From JAJYSO01 sp964495935 (lineage in GTDB: Bacteria > Bacteroidota > Bacteroidia > Flavobacteriales > Flavobacteriaceae), in contig CAZBXQ010000001.1 of NCBI GenBank assembly GCA_964495935.1, positions 1 to 64,000 on the forward strand: a stretch of DNA of 64,000 nt. Direction: 5' to 3'. The notes under the pieces were generated by a model. That model saw nothing but the letters and a program-made list of their open reading frames with translations, searched no databases and was not told where the DNA came from. Shown here one piece after another: positions 52,958 to 61,783 of the stretch (positions within the stretch are counted from its first letter, which is position 1; each line of letters opens with the position of its first letter). A program made the translations under genes and the position numbers.

Positions 52958-54871
52958 ATGATCAATGTCCATAAACTCAGTGTATCTTTCTCAGGAGAAG
53001 AAATTTTCCATGAAATCACCTTTCGTTTAGCCGAAGGAGACCGAATCGGTTTAGTCGGCAAAAACGGAGCGGGGAAATCCACGCTCCTAAAAGCACTGGC
53101 CGGAGAAATAGAAACCAGCCAGGGTCAAATTGCACTTGAGAAAGAACTCAAAATAGGCTTTCTCAAACAAGACCTTGACTTTGTGGAAGGACGAACGGTG
53201 TTGGAAGAAGCCTATAGTGCCTTTGAAGAGCTTCAGGCCTTGGAACAAAAATTGAAAAAAACCAACGATGCACTGGCCGACCGCACAGACTATCAAAGCG
53301 AAGGATATCACCAACTCATGATCGATGTCAACGATTTACAGCATCGTTATGAAATCTTAGGCGGTTATAATTATCATGCCGAAACCGAACGCATCCTAAA
53401 GGGTTTGGGGTTTACTACCGAGGATTTCAACAAAAAAACAAATACCTTTTCAGGGGGCTGGAGAATGCGTATTGAACTGGCCAAGCTACTGCTGCAAAGA
53501 AATGATGTCCTCCTGCTCGATGAACCGACCAACCACCTCGATATTGAAAGTATTATTTGGCTGGAAGGTTTTCTAAAAAGCTATCCGGGATGTGCGGTGG
53601 TGGTTTCCCACGATAAAATGTTCTTAGATCAGGTGACCAATCGCACCATCGAAATCACACGGGGGCATATTTACGACTACAATAAACCCTACTCACAATA
53701 TCTCGTCCTTCGAGAAGAACGCCGGGAGCAACAACTCGCCGCCCAAAAAAATCAACAAAAGGAAATCGAGCGAACGGAAAAACTCATCGAGAAATTTCGT
53801 TATAAAGCCACAAAAGCTTCTATGGCCCAATCTTTAATTAAGAAACTGGACAAAATGGAGCGTATTGAAGTCGATGAAGAAGATCAAGCGGTGATGCATC
53901 TCCGTTTTCCGGTCTCCGTGCGCCCCGGAAAAGTCATTCTTAAGTTGAACCATATCACAAAATCCTTTGGCGATAAAAAAGTACTCGATTCCATCAGTCT
54001 TAACATCGATCGCGATACCAAAACTGCTTTTGTAGGGCAAAACGGGCAAGGAAAATCTACTCTGGCCAAGATTATTATAGGGGAATTAGAACATCAGGGA
54101 AAAGTAGAATTAGGCCATAACGTACAAATCGGATACTTTGCCCAAAATCAAGCCGACTATCTGGATGGGAATAAGACCGTACTCGACACGATGATTGATG
54201 CGGCCAACGAAAGCAATCGTCGAAAAGTACGAGACATTCTGGGAGCCTTTCTGTTCCGCGGGGAGGAAGTAGAAAAATATGTCAAAGTCCTGTCGGGAGG
54301 CGAACGAAACCGTTTAGCACTGGCCAAAATGCTATTGCAGCCCTTCAACGTCCTGATTATGGATGAACCCACCAACCACCTTGACATGCAATCGAAAAAC
54401 GTGCTCAAAGAAGCACTTAAAAATTTTGAAGGCACCCTAATTATCGTTTCTCACGATCGGGATTTCCTTCAGGGATTAACCGATGTGGTATATGAATTTA
54501 GAGACCATCATCTAAAAGAATACCTCGGAGACCTTAATTTCTTCCTTGAACAACGTCAATTAGAAGATATGCGAGAGGTGGAAAAAACCTCTCCAAAAGA
54601 AAAAAGCACCGGAAAGATTTCAAAAAACCAACGCCAAAAGGACTACCAAAAGCAGAAAAAAAGAAAGAAACTGAAAAACAAAATCAGTAAGACGGAAGCC
54701 CAAATCACCCAACTCGAAAAGAAAATAGAAGAAAGGGATCTGGCACTCGCACTAAATTACGATGAGACCGCATCAGACCCAAAGTTCTTCGACGCCTATC
54801 AAGCTGACAAAACCAAACTGGAGGCACTTCTTCAGAGATGGGAAACGCTACAAGAACAATATGAACATTAA
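52958..54871 (+). CDS. ABC-F family ATP-binding protein
   Basis: A 637-residue soluble protein with two ABC ATPase domains and no membrane helices. Domain 1: VGKNGAGKST, FSGGWRMRIELAK, LLLDEPTNHLD. Domain 2: VGQNGQGKST, LSGGERNRLALAK, LIMDEPTNHLD. The linker between (about 235-310) is charged and helical, as in translation factors of the ABC-F group. The C-terminal coiled-coil tail (about 545-637) is lysine/glutamate rich and resembles Uup/YdiF-type proteins. Start at ATG 52958 (MINVHKLSVSF), preceded by AAAAGGA; the earlier in-frame ATG overlaps the FAD gene. A role on the ribosome is inferred. Confidence 0.92.
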   Translation: MINVHKLSVSFSGEEIFHEITFRLAEGDRIGLVGKNGAGKSTLLKALAGEIETSQGQIALEKELKIGFLKQDLDFVEGRTVLEEAYSAFEELQALEQKLKKTNDALADRTDYQSEGYHQLMIDVNDLQHRYEILGGYNYHAETERILKGLGFTTEDFNKKTNTFSGGWRMRIELAKLLLQRNDVLLLDEPTNHLDIESIIWLEGFLKSYPGCAVVVSHDKMFLDQVTNRTIEITRGHIYDYNKPYSQYLVLREERREQQLAAQKNQQKEIERTEKLIEKFRYKATKASMAQSLIKKLDKMERIEVDEEDQAVMHLRFPVSVRPGKVILKLNHITKSFGDKKVLDSISLNIDRDTKTAFVGQNGQGKSTLAKIIIGELEHQGKVELGHNVQIGYFAQNQADYLDGNKTVLDTMIDAANESNRRKVRDILGAFLFRGEEVEKYVKVLSGGERNRLALAKMLLQPFNVLIMDEPTNHLDMQSKNVLKEALKNFEGTLIIVSHDRDFLQGLTDVVYEFRDHHLKEYLGDLNFFLEQRQLEDMREVEKTSPKEKSTGKISKNQRQKDYQKQKKRKKLKNKISKTEAQITQLEKKIEERDLALALNYDETASDPKFFDAYQADKTKLEALLQRWETLQEQYEH

Positions 54872-54874
54872 GCC

Positions 54875-55057
54875 CTGATTGAACACTTTTTTATCTGTCC
54901 CTACTGCGGGTTCCAAATCTCCAGGGTACCGAATCCCCCAGTTCCTGAGCAAAATGATGCGGAAGATTGCGAAAACTGCTGCAGTCCTGTCAAGATCAAC
55001 GTACGATTTTCAAAAGGAAAACTTCTCGATTTTACAGCTCAAAAATTAGGATCATAA
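54875..55057 (+). CDS. CPXCG-motif cysteine-rich zinc-ribbon protein, non-standard start
   Basis: A 60-residue protein in the frame right after the ABC-F stop: IEHFFICPYCGFQISRV ... EDCENCCSPVKI ... FSKGKLLDFTAQKL. This matches the CPXCG family of small zinc-ribbon proteins in overall form, with both Cys pairs intact. No ATG, GTG or TTG lies in frame between the ABC-F TAA (54869-54871) and the motif. The codon where relatives have Met is CTG (54875-54877). Either CTG is the start, or translation enters by reading through or re-initiating at the TAA, or the gene is dying. It is too conserved to ignore. Confidence 0.7.
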   Translation: MIEHFFICPYCGFQISRVPNPPVPEQNDAEDCENCCSPVKINVRFSKGKLLDFTAQKLGS

Positions 55058-55075
55058 AATTTGCATCCGAATAAC

Positions 55076-56053
55076 TTACAGGAACCCCTGCTCCTTCATC
55101 CATTCATCGTTAAACATTTTCCCTACATAGCGGCTTCCATGATCGTGGAATAATACCACAACAACGTCATCTTTGGTAAAATGCGCCTTCAGCTGAAGTA
55201 ATCCTTTGGCAGCTGCCCCTGCCGAATTTCCGAGAAACATACCTTCCTCCCGAGCCAATCTCCGGGTATAAATAGCGGCCTCCTTATCGGTTACCTTAGT
55301 AAACCCGTCAATCAAATCAAAATCTACATTCCCGGGCAGGATGTCTTCTCCGATCCCTTCGGTGAGATAAGGATAAATCTCATTTTTGTCAAAGATTCCG
55401 GTCTCATGATATTTTTTAAAAACCGAACCATAGGTATCAATTCCCCAAACCTTGATAGCCGGATTTTTCTCTTTCAAATAGCGGCCTACTCCCGAAATCG
55501 TTCCCCCGGTTCCAACGCCCACAACAAAATGTGTGATTTGTCCATCGGTTTGCTCCCAGATTTCGGGGCCGGTCGATTCGTAATGCGCCTGTGAATTAGC
55601 CAAATTGTCATATTGATTCACATACCAGGAATTGGGAGTCTCCTCAGCCAAGCGATGAGCCGTAGAATAATACGACCGGGGATCCTCGGGCGGAACATCA
55701 GTAGGACAAACAATGACCTCACTCCCTACCGCACGCAAAATATCCATCTTTTCTTTACTTTGCTTATCCGACATGACACAAACCATCTTATATCCTTTAA
55801 CAATGGCACCCAATGCCAGGCCCATTCCGGTATTTCCGGAGGTTCCTTCAATAATCGTCCCTCCCGGTTTTAGTTTTCCTTCTGTTTCGGCAACCTCTAT
55901 CATTTTTACGGCCATTCGATCTTTTACCGAATTTCCCGGATTAAAAGTCTCATACTTAGCCAGTACCAAGGCATCAATGCCATTGGTTATCCGGTTCATC
56001 TTTACCAAAGGTGTATTTCCAATGGTTTCTAAAATATTTTCAGCATATTCCAT
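55076..56053 (-). CDS. PLP-dependent cystathionine beta-synthase / cysteine synthase
   Basis: A 325-residue fold-type II PLP enzyme. Lys44 in NPGNSVKDRM is the PLP lysine; other marks are IIEGTSGNTGMGLAL, GVGTGGTISGVGRYL and the late Ser in FLGNSAGAAAKGLL. The segment CPTDVPPEDPRSYYSTAHRL is a feature of the cystathionine beta-synthase branch more than of CysK. The regulatory CBS pair is absent, so it is the bare catalytic core. It probably acts in cysteine or reverse transsulfuration metabolism. It converges on the CPXCG gene with 18 bases between stops. Confidence 0.88.
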   Translation of the reverse strand: MEYAENILETIGNTPLVKMNRITNGIDALVLAKYETFNPGNSVKDRMAVKMIEVAETEGKLKPGGTIIEGTSGNTGMGLALGAIVKGYKMVCVMSDKQSKEKMDILRAVGSEVIVCPTDVPPEDPRSYYSTAHRLAEETPNSWYVNQYDNLANSQAHYESTGPEIWEQTDGQITHFVVGVGTGGTISGVGRYLKEKNPAIKVWGIDTYGSVFKKYHETGIFDKNEIYPYLTEGIGEDILPGNVDFDLIDGFTKVTDKEAAIYTRRLAREEGMFLGNSAGAAAKGLLQLKAHFTKDDVVVVLFHDHGSRYVGKMFNDEWMKEQGFL

Positions 56054-56204
56054 AATGTAAAATCTAATTACCCGTTTCTTATCCCGCTCACCTATGAATT
56101 TCGTATGGAGCCGATTAAGATCAGCAAAGGTAACGGCTTACAGGGATTTTTTTTGGGAATTGATAAAGAATTAGCACGCTGTAGAAATTCAATTTCCGAC
56201 TTCT

Positions 56205-56435
56205 ATTAATATAACATAAGGTTTCGGAGATGTTCGGATGTACTGAATTTAACGCGGTTTATTGGAATGAATTTACATGATATTGATTATTAATGGGTTA
56301 TAAAAACCATGAAATGGATTCAACGAATTAGAAACACCCCGCCTACGGCCCCTTTCTCTAAAAAAAGAGTAGGGTGTCGATTTCCAAATCATAAACATAA
56401 ATTTATACTTGAAGTATCAACTCCGAAACTTTTGG
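56205..56435. repeat. Rearranged copy of the MITE-like element
   Basis: A diverged copy of the array element of 1-2.4 kb, but in permuted order. First comes the right half (TTTCGGAGATGTTC, GGTTATAAAAACCAT, ATGGATTCAAC), then a joined terminal repeat (CACCCCGCCTACGG ... GGGTGTCGATTTCC at about 56334-56386), then the left half (ATACTTGAAGTA, CAACTCCGAAACTTTT). That is the arrangement across a junction of two tandem units, so this is a relic of an array. It occupies most of the 390-base gap; the rest (56054-56204) shows nothing. Confidence 0.65.
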
Positions 56436-56443
56436 AATACCGT

Positions 56444-56860
56444 TTAATCCAAATCTTCAATAGTAATATCCCGGGCTTCCTCTCCATATTTCCAGTCCAG
56501 ATATCGACGTAATTCTTTTTGAATGAGATTTAATCCCAAAGCAAAAACCGTCACATCATCCAGATAGCCAATCACCGGAATAAAGTCAGGAACCAAGTCT
56601 AAAGGGTTAAGCACATACAGCAGCGTAAACACGAGGGTACTAATTGTCATCCAAGGCACATCTCGGTATAGGCCTTTCCGATAATCGTTCAACATGAAAA
56701 GCATATATTTTGCAATTTTCAGGTATTTCATGAGTATTCCCGAGTTGTTGATCTTCTCTTCAATGCGTTCCCGTTTATTCCAGGTTTCTTCAACATCGGC
56801 ATCTTCGATCTCTTCGGCTCCTCGCTTTACAAATTTTTTATTAATTCTAAATCTTTTCAT
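56444..56860 (-). CDS. YkvA-like DUF1232 membrane protein
   Basis: A 138-residue protein with the DUF1232 core VLNPLDLVPDFIPVIGYLDDVTVFALGLNLI (best read in parts: LNPLDLVPDFIP and GYLDDVTVFALG) and hydrophobic segments at about 66-85 and 90-110. The N-terminal third is charged. The family is membrane-associated and of unknown function. Its own promoter lies upstream. Confidence 0.88.
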   Translation of the reverse strand: MKRFRINKKFVKRGAEEIEDADVEETWNKRERIEEKINNSGILMKYLKIAKYMLFMLNDYRKGLYRDVPWMTISTLVFTLLYVLNPLDLVPDFIPVIGYLDDVTVFALGLNLIQKELRRYLDWKYGEEARDITIEDLD

Positions 56861-56888
56861 TTTTTCTCTGTCTTTGGCGATACTATTA

Positions 56889-56922
56889 CAAAATTAATAC
56901 CCAGTGCAAGCTTCCCGCTCAA
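56889..56922 (-). promoter_or_regulatory. Promoter of the DUF1232 gene
   Basis: Minus strand: TTG (56922-56920), 23 bases, TAATTTTG (56896-56889), 28 bases before the start codon. Confidence 0.6.
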
Positions 56923-56939
56923 AAGGGGTTAAAAATCAC

Positions 56940-57650
56940 TTATACAATACGACGCAGTTCACTTAATTCTTGTGCGGTTAAGTCTCTGTATTGTCCTGTT
57001 TGGAGACTACCCAACTCAATATTTACCACCCGAATACGTTTTAGCTGCACCACGTTATAATCAAAATATTCACACATTCTTCGAATCTGTCGGTTCAAGC
57101 CCTGTGTTAAGACCATATGAAACTCCCGGTTCCCGGTCTTCCATACCCTGCACTTCTTGGTTACCGTATCGAGAATAGGAACACCCCCGGCCATTCCCTC
57201 AAGAAAAGCCTTGGTCACCGGCCGGTTAACCCTTACAATATACTCTTTTCCCTGGTCATTACGCGATCGCAAAATTTTATTTACAATACTCCCATCGTCC
57301 GTGAGAAGAATTAATCCTTCACTGGCTTTATCCAGACGGCCTATGGGGTAAATGCGCTTTGGGTAATTAATATAATCAATAATATTATTTTTTTCTACTT
57401 CTGAATCCGTGGTACAAACTACTCCTACAGGTTTATTAAAAGCAATATAAACCGGTTTTTCCTTTTCATTTTTCACCTGTTTTCCATCTACCTCCACACG
57501 ATCCTCCGGCATAACTCGCACTCCCATTTCGGGAATCTTGCCATTTAGCCGAATTCGTCCTTCCTTTAACAACCGATCAGCCTGTCGCCGGGAGCAATAT
57601 CCTGCGTGACTCAAAAATTTATTGATTCGAATTCCTTTTTTTACACTCAA
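56940..57650 (-). CDS. rluF: 23S rRNA pseudouridine synthase, RluF-like
   Basis: A 236-residue RsuA/RluB/E/F-family enzyme. It has an N-terminal S4 RNA-binding domain (GIRINKFLSHAGYCSRRQADRLL), the catalytic Asp in IGRLDKASEGLILLT, and QGLNRQIRRMCEYF. I take TTG at 57650 as start (first residues M-S-V-K-K-G), which matches the usual family start and lies 2 bases after the hydrolase stop. The only in-frame ATG (57761) would overlap the hydrolase by 109 bases and add 37 unrelated residues. Confidence 0.9.
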   Translation of the reverse strand: MSVKKGIRINKFLSHAGYCSRRQADRLLKEGRIRLNGKIPEMGVRVMPEDRVEVDGKQVKNEKEKPVYIAFNKPVGVVCTTDSEVEKNNIIDYINYPKRIYPIGRLDKASEGLILLTDDGSIVNKILRSRNDQGKEYIVRVNRPVTKAFLEGMAGGVPILDTVTKKCRVWKTGNREFHMVLTQGLNRQIRRMCEYFDYNVVQLKRIRVVNIELGSLQTGQYRDLTAQELSELRRIV

Positions 57651-57652
57651 AA

Positions 57653-58495
57653 CTATTCTTCTTTTGGGGGTTCGATAAAATTTAAAATCGCCGCATACAC
57701 TTGTTCTCCACGCAATCCATGCCCCAACCCTTCTGTTGTGTATAATCCGGCCTTTTCCCATTGATGGGCCACTCGAGCCGTAGTCTCATAGTCAACAATG
57801 GCATCCTCGGTATCGTGCACGAAAAGTACCGGAATACCAAGTCCTTTTGGAACTTCCAAAAAGGAAAAGTGAACCAAGTCAATATTGTATTTTTCGGAGA
57901 AGAAATGTTCAAAATCGGCTCTCAATGCCCGATTAAAACCAAAGCTTCGCTGAAATCCTTTTTGAAACTTATTAAATCCTACGGGAGTTCCCATAAAAAT
58001 AAGCCGTTGAACTCCCGGAATGACCTTCTTATAATATTCGAGCAATACCGTAAATCCTCCCAAGCTATGCCCGATAACAGTCTCCACACCATATTTTAAA
58101 GCCAAACTTCGAATGGCCGTTCCATATACGTTTTGATCATAAAGCCGGCCTTCTGAATGCCCATGTCCCGGAGCATCAAGGGCAATGATTGTAAATCCGG
58201 CATCCTGCAGTTTGGGAACCAATTCGTACCATCGACCGGCCCCGCTCTCCCAGCCATGAGCCAGCAGAACCGTTCGCGTTCCTCCGGACCATATATAAAC
58301 TTGCAATTCCCGCCCGCCAAATTGCCGTCGAATACGTTTTTGGGCGGTCTCTAAAAAGGCCTCCCGTTTTGAGGAAAGACTGCGCTTTTGCGGTAACGAA
58401 AATAATTTTGCCGCCTGATGCACCGTCCATTCAGGATTTACTTGATAAGACAAATTCAATCCTAACCCTACAATCTTTAGTACTTTTCCCATCAA
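57653..58495 (-). CDS. Alpha/beta-hydrolase
   Basis: A 280-residue cytoplasmic hydrolase without signal peptide. Catalytic triad: Ser144 in VIGHSLGGF, Asp in FVHDTEDAIVDY and His in GLGHGLRG. The oxyanion region is VLLAHGWESGAGRWY, and ALDAPGHGHSEG is typical of esterases and lipid-type hydrolases. The substrate is unknown. Directly upstream of rluF, so likely on one transcript. Confidence 0.88.
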   Translation of the reverse strand: MMGKVLKIVGLGLNLSYQVNPEWTVHQAAKLFSLPQKRSLSSKREAFLETAQKRIRRQFGGRELQVYIWSGGTRTVLLAHGWESGAGRWYELVPKLQDAGFTIIALDAPGHGHSEGRLYDQNVYGTAIRSLALKYGVETVIGHSLGGFTVLLEYYKKVIPGVQRLIFMGTPVGFNKFQKGFQRSFGFNRALRADFEHFFSEKYNIDLVHFSFLEVPKGLGIPVLFVHDTEDAIVDYETTARVAHQWEKAGLYTTEGLGHGLRGEQVYAAILNFIEPPKEE

Positions 58496-58528
58496 AACGC
58501 CCTTTCCATTTTTATTTTCTTCCTATCA

Positions 58529-59086
58529 TCACTCCCAATCCAGCCACAAATGCTTAACCCTGGCTTTTCGTTTAAGCTGAGAAGCCTTGATTTCTACACC
58601 CATCTGTGTGGGTTCATAAAGCTCTTCCTTGGCAACATCAAAGTAAATATTACTGTTTTTCAGAAAAATTATTGCGGCTCCCAGAGTATTTTCAATGTGA
58701 TCGATTTCATAATAATCCGAAAAATCACCATACACTGTTCCCACGCCCAATCCCTGTTGGGTTTTATAGAGCGTATCCATCACTTGTACGGTAGCAATGG
58801 TGCCGGTACTGTCTAAAGGCATCTGGGGTTGAAGACGAAGCAACTCCCGGCCATCTCCTTTTTTATAAATGATAAATTCATCACGATTTGAAAACCGGCG
58901 TGCATTTTCTTCATGAACTACCGAATCTCCTTTAAAAATGGTTGTCAGCTCCTGAATTGTCGTCGTTTTGGTCAGGGGTCCAATAAAGTCCTCTCCAATC
59001 CGATATTGATTTTTTTGGCTTTGATTCCCACATCCCCAAATCGCCATCAACAAAAAGGCACCGAGTAACAAACTTATTTTTTTCAT
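58529..59086 (-). CDS. Putative lipoprotein, unknown function
   Basis: A 185-residue protein with signal MKKISLLLGAFLLM and a lipobox ending GC (IWGC, Cys18). The mature part has IGEDFIGPLTKTTTIQELTTIF, GLGVGTVYGDFSDYYEIDHIEN and ends in a basic, tryptophan-containing tail. I do not recognise a named family. Start at ATG 59086; the longer frame from 59143 lacks a leader. A TATTTTTG box lies at 59148-59141 on the minus strand without a -33 partner. Confidence 0.75.
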   Translation of the reverse strand: MKKISLLLGAFLLMAIWGCGNQSQKNQYRIGEDFIGPLTKTTTIQELTTIFKGDSVVHEENARRFSNRDEFIIYKKGDGRELLRLQPQMPLDSTGTIATVQVMDTLYKTQQGLGVGTVYGDFSDYYEIDHIENTLGAAIIFLKNSNIYFDVAKEELYEPTQMGVEIKASQLKRKARVKHLWLDWE

Positions 59087-59449
59087 ACTGATTGTATAGG
59101 TTGTAATAAGGCTACAGTTCTTATATTTTTTATTCCGTTTCAAAAATACACAATTTTACGGGGAGTGTCTTATCATCATCGTTTAGATAATTTTGCCATT
59201 GAACTTCCAATATAGTTTCAAAAAACCTCTATTTCATGGTGTTGAAATCAATACCATATATATTCAGTCCCACCTTCCAACCCCTTCTTATCCAAACGCT
59301 TTTTGCAGCCCAAATCGGCCGTTCAAACCGTAAAAATAATTCAATTACTTACGGGATTGGCAATCCTCTTTTAAGACCCAATAATTATTTCGTTAAAAAC
59401 CCCTTGAAACTGTTGATAACTTTGGTATTACTCCCCGACTTTACAGGCG

Positions 59450-59476
59450 TTGAGAGCAATTTATTGATTATCTTTG
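59450..59476 (+). promoter_or_regulatory. Promoter of gyrB
   Basis: TTG (59450-59452), 16 bases, TATCTTTG (59469-59476), 21 bases before the gyrB start. Both boxes are exact. The rest of the 411-base gap to the lipoprotein start (59087-59497) holds no gene or repeat that I can see. Confidence 0.65.
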
Positions 59477-59497
59477 TAAGAATCAAAAATAACCTAT

Positions 59498-61435
59498 ATG
59501 AGCGAGGAAAAGAAGAACAAATATTCGGCTGAAAATATCCAGGCACTGGAGGGAATGGAGCACGTTCGCATACGCCCTTCCATGTATATTGGAGACGTTG
59601 GCCCCCGCGGTCTCCATCATTTGGTTGACGAGGTCGTCGATAACTCCATTGACGAAGCAATGGCGGGATATTGTGACAATATTACGGTCACCGTTCATGC
59701 TGATGGGGCTATTTCCATTGAAGATAACGGCCGGGGGATTCCGGTCGATATCCATAAAAAAGAAGGCGTTTCTGCCCTGCAAGTCGTTATGACTAAAATT
59801 GGAGCCGGCGGAAAGTTCAACAAAGATTCTTATAAAGTATCCGGCGGGCTACACGGTGTGGGGGTGAGTGTGGTGAATGCCCTTTCCATAACCCTGAAAG
59901 CCACGGTTTACAAAAACGGAAAAATCTGGGTCCAGGAATTTAAACGAGGAAAGCCTTTAGCACCGGTAAAAAGCATTGGAGAAACCGATAAAACCGGAAC
60001 TGCCGTCACATTCAAACCGGATGCCGAGATATTTAAGGAGACCACTACTTTTAAATATGAAACCCTGGCCTCACGATTACGGGAATTAGCTTTTTTAAAC
60101 AAGGGAATCCATATTACACTTACCGATCAACGAGTCACCGAAGAAGACGGCAGTCCCCGATCGGACATATTTTATTCTAAAGAAGGATTAAAGGAATTTG
60201 TAAAATATCTCGATGAAACTCGGGAAGCCATCATCGAAGAGGTTATTTCTATGGATGGGGAAAAAAATGGAGTTCCCGTAGAAATTGCCATGATTTACAA
60301 CAACTCCTATAACGAAAGTCTTCATTCGTATGTCAACAACATTAACACCCATGAAGGGGGCACACACCTCTCCGGCTTTCGACGAGGATTGACTACCACC
60401 TTAAAAAAATATGCTGATAAATCTGGAATGTTGAGTAAGTTAAAATTCGATATTTCGGGGGATGATTTTCGAGAAGGATTGACCGCCATTATTTCGGTAA
60501 AGGTGGCCGAGCCTCAGTTTGAGGGGCAAACCAAAACCAAATTGGGAAACCGGGAAGTTTCTTCGGCCGTTTCACAAGCTGTTTCTGAGATGCTTGAGAT
60601 TTACCTTGAGGAACACCCGAATGCAGCCGAAACCATCATTCAAAAAGTCATTCTTGCCGCACAGGCTCGACATGCTGCCAAAAAAGCCCGGGAGATGGTG
60701 CAGCGAAAAACCGTAATGGGAGGTGCCGGACTCCCCGGAAAACTATCAGACTGCTCGGAACAAGATCCCGAAAAATGCGAGGTTTTTCTGGTCGAGGGAG
60801 ACTCGGCAGGCGGTACTGCCAAACAAGGAAGAGACCGAAATTTTCAGGCTATTCTTCCCTTGCGGGGCAAGATCTTAAACGTTGAAAAAGCACTACAGCA
60901 TCGGGTTTTTGAAAATGAGGAAATTAAAAATATTTATACAGCCCTTGGCGTCACAGTAGGAACCGAGGAAGACAGTAAAGCATTAAATTTAGAAAAGTTA
61001 CGCTATCATAAGGTCATTATCATGACGGATGCCGATGTCGATGGAAGCCATATTGCCACCTTAATCCTCACCTTTTTCTATCGCTATATGCGAGAACTCA
61101 TCGAAAATGGTCATGTGTATATTGCCACTCCCCCACTTTACTTGATTAAACGTGGAAAATCCAAACGTTATGCCTGGTCGGAGGAAGAACGAAAAAAAAT
61201 CACTGCCGAATATAAGAGTAAAGTCAGTGTTCAACGGTATAAAGGTCTGGGAGAAATGAATGCCGAACAACTTTGGGATACCACCATGAATCCGGAACAT
61301 CGTATCTTGCGGCAAGTATCCATCGAAAGCGGAACCGAAGCCGATCGTATCTTTTCCATGTTAATGGGAGATGATGTCCCGCCACGTCGAGCCTTTATCG
61401 AGAAAAATGCGGTGTATGCACATATTGATGCGTAA
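59498..61435 (+). CDS. gyrB: DNA gyrase subunit B
   Basis: A 645-residue GHKL-type ATPase subunit of gyrase. ATP site: VDNSIDEAMAG, EDNGRGIPVDIH, GGLHGVGVSVVNAL. Transducer: FRRGLTTTLKKYA. TOPRIM: VFLVEGDSAGGTAKQGRDR with PLRGKILNVEKA, and IIMTDADVDGSHI. C-terminal QRYKGLGEMNAEQLWDTTM. These are GyrB-like rather than ParE-like. It lacks the 170-residue insert of the enterobacterial protein. Monocistronic in this window. Confidence 0.97.
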   Translation: MSEEKKNKYSAENIQALEGMEHVRIRPSMYIGDVGPRGLHHLVDEVVDNSIDEAMAGYCDNITVTVHADGAISIEDNGRGIPVDIHKKEGVSALQVVMTKIGAGGKFNKDSYKVSGGLHGVGVSVVNALSITLKATVYKNGKIWVQEFKRGKPLAPVKSIGETDKTGTAVTFKPDAEIFKETTTFKYETLASRLRELAFLNKGIHITLTDQRVTEEDGSPRSDIFYSKEGLKEFVKYLDETREAIIEEVISMDGEKNGVPVEIAMIYNNSYNESLHSYVNNINTHEGGTHLSGFRRGLTTTLKKYADKSGMLSKLKFDISGDDFREGLTAIISVKVAEPQFEGQTKTKLGNREVSSAVSQAVSEMLEIYLEEHPNAAETIIQKVILAAQARHAAKKAREMVQRKTVMGGAGLPGKLSDCSEQDPEKCEVFLVEGDSAGGTAKQGRDRNFQAILPLRGKILNVEKALQHRVFENEEIKNIYTALGVTVGTEEDSKALNLEKLRYHKVIIMTDADVDGSHIATLILTFFYRYMRELIENGHVYIATPPLYLIKRGKSKRYAWSEEERKKITAEYKSKVSVQRYKGLGEMNAEQLWDTTMNPEHRILRQVSIESGTEADRIFSMLMGDDVPPRRAFIEKNAVYAHIDA

Positions 61436-61783
61436 CGTCCAAATCTGAAACCCCACACAAACGGAGCTGTCTCATAACCTCATTTTTGGAGTAATTTGTC
61501 ATCCGATAAAGGAGGAATTTTCTCTATATCAGATGCTTGAGATTCTTCATGGCGTTACCCGTGACACCTTTACACAAATAGTTGTTTATTAGACGTTTAC
61601 ATGTTTTAAAAAAACAGCCCAGCTCAGCCTTAAAAGGGAGGAAGCAAAGTAAGTCCTCCGTTGAAGGGGGATTTAGGGAGGGTGGTACCGGAGGGCTCCG
61701 TCCTCATCATGGGCGGGGAATAATTATAATGACAGTTATGAGATATCTACTTCGTTTAGGATGAATATCGACCCCAACAACAA
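61436..61783. repeat. Intergenic region with degraded repeats (short G-rich repeat, copy 2)
   Basis: 348 bases between the ends of gyrB and the LpxH-like gene. 61631-61700 matches the short repeat at 2441-2500 (AAGTAAGT, CGTTGAAGG, GGATTTAGGG). 61480-61530 recalls repeat copies A and B (TTTTGGAGTAATTTGTCAT, AAGGAGGAATTTT). A 60-codon frame at 61582-61764 is repeat-derived. No terminator was seen. Confidence 0.5.

Noticed and set aside
59087..59449. Search for a structured RNA upstream of gyrB
   Set aside because: No strong hairpins, tRNA-like folds or repeat copies were seen; only the promoter is supported.
61582..61764. 60-codon open frame on the plus strand
   Set aside because: It overlaps the second copy of the short G-rich repeat, and its similarity to the frame at 2414 is confined to the repeat.
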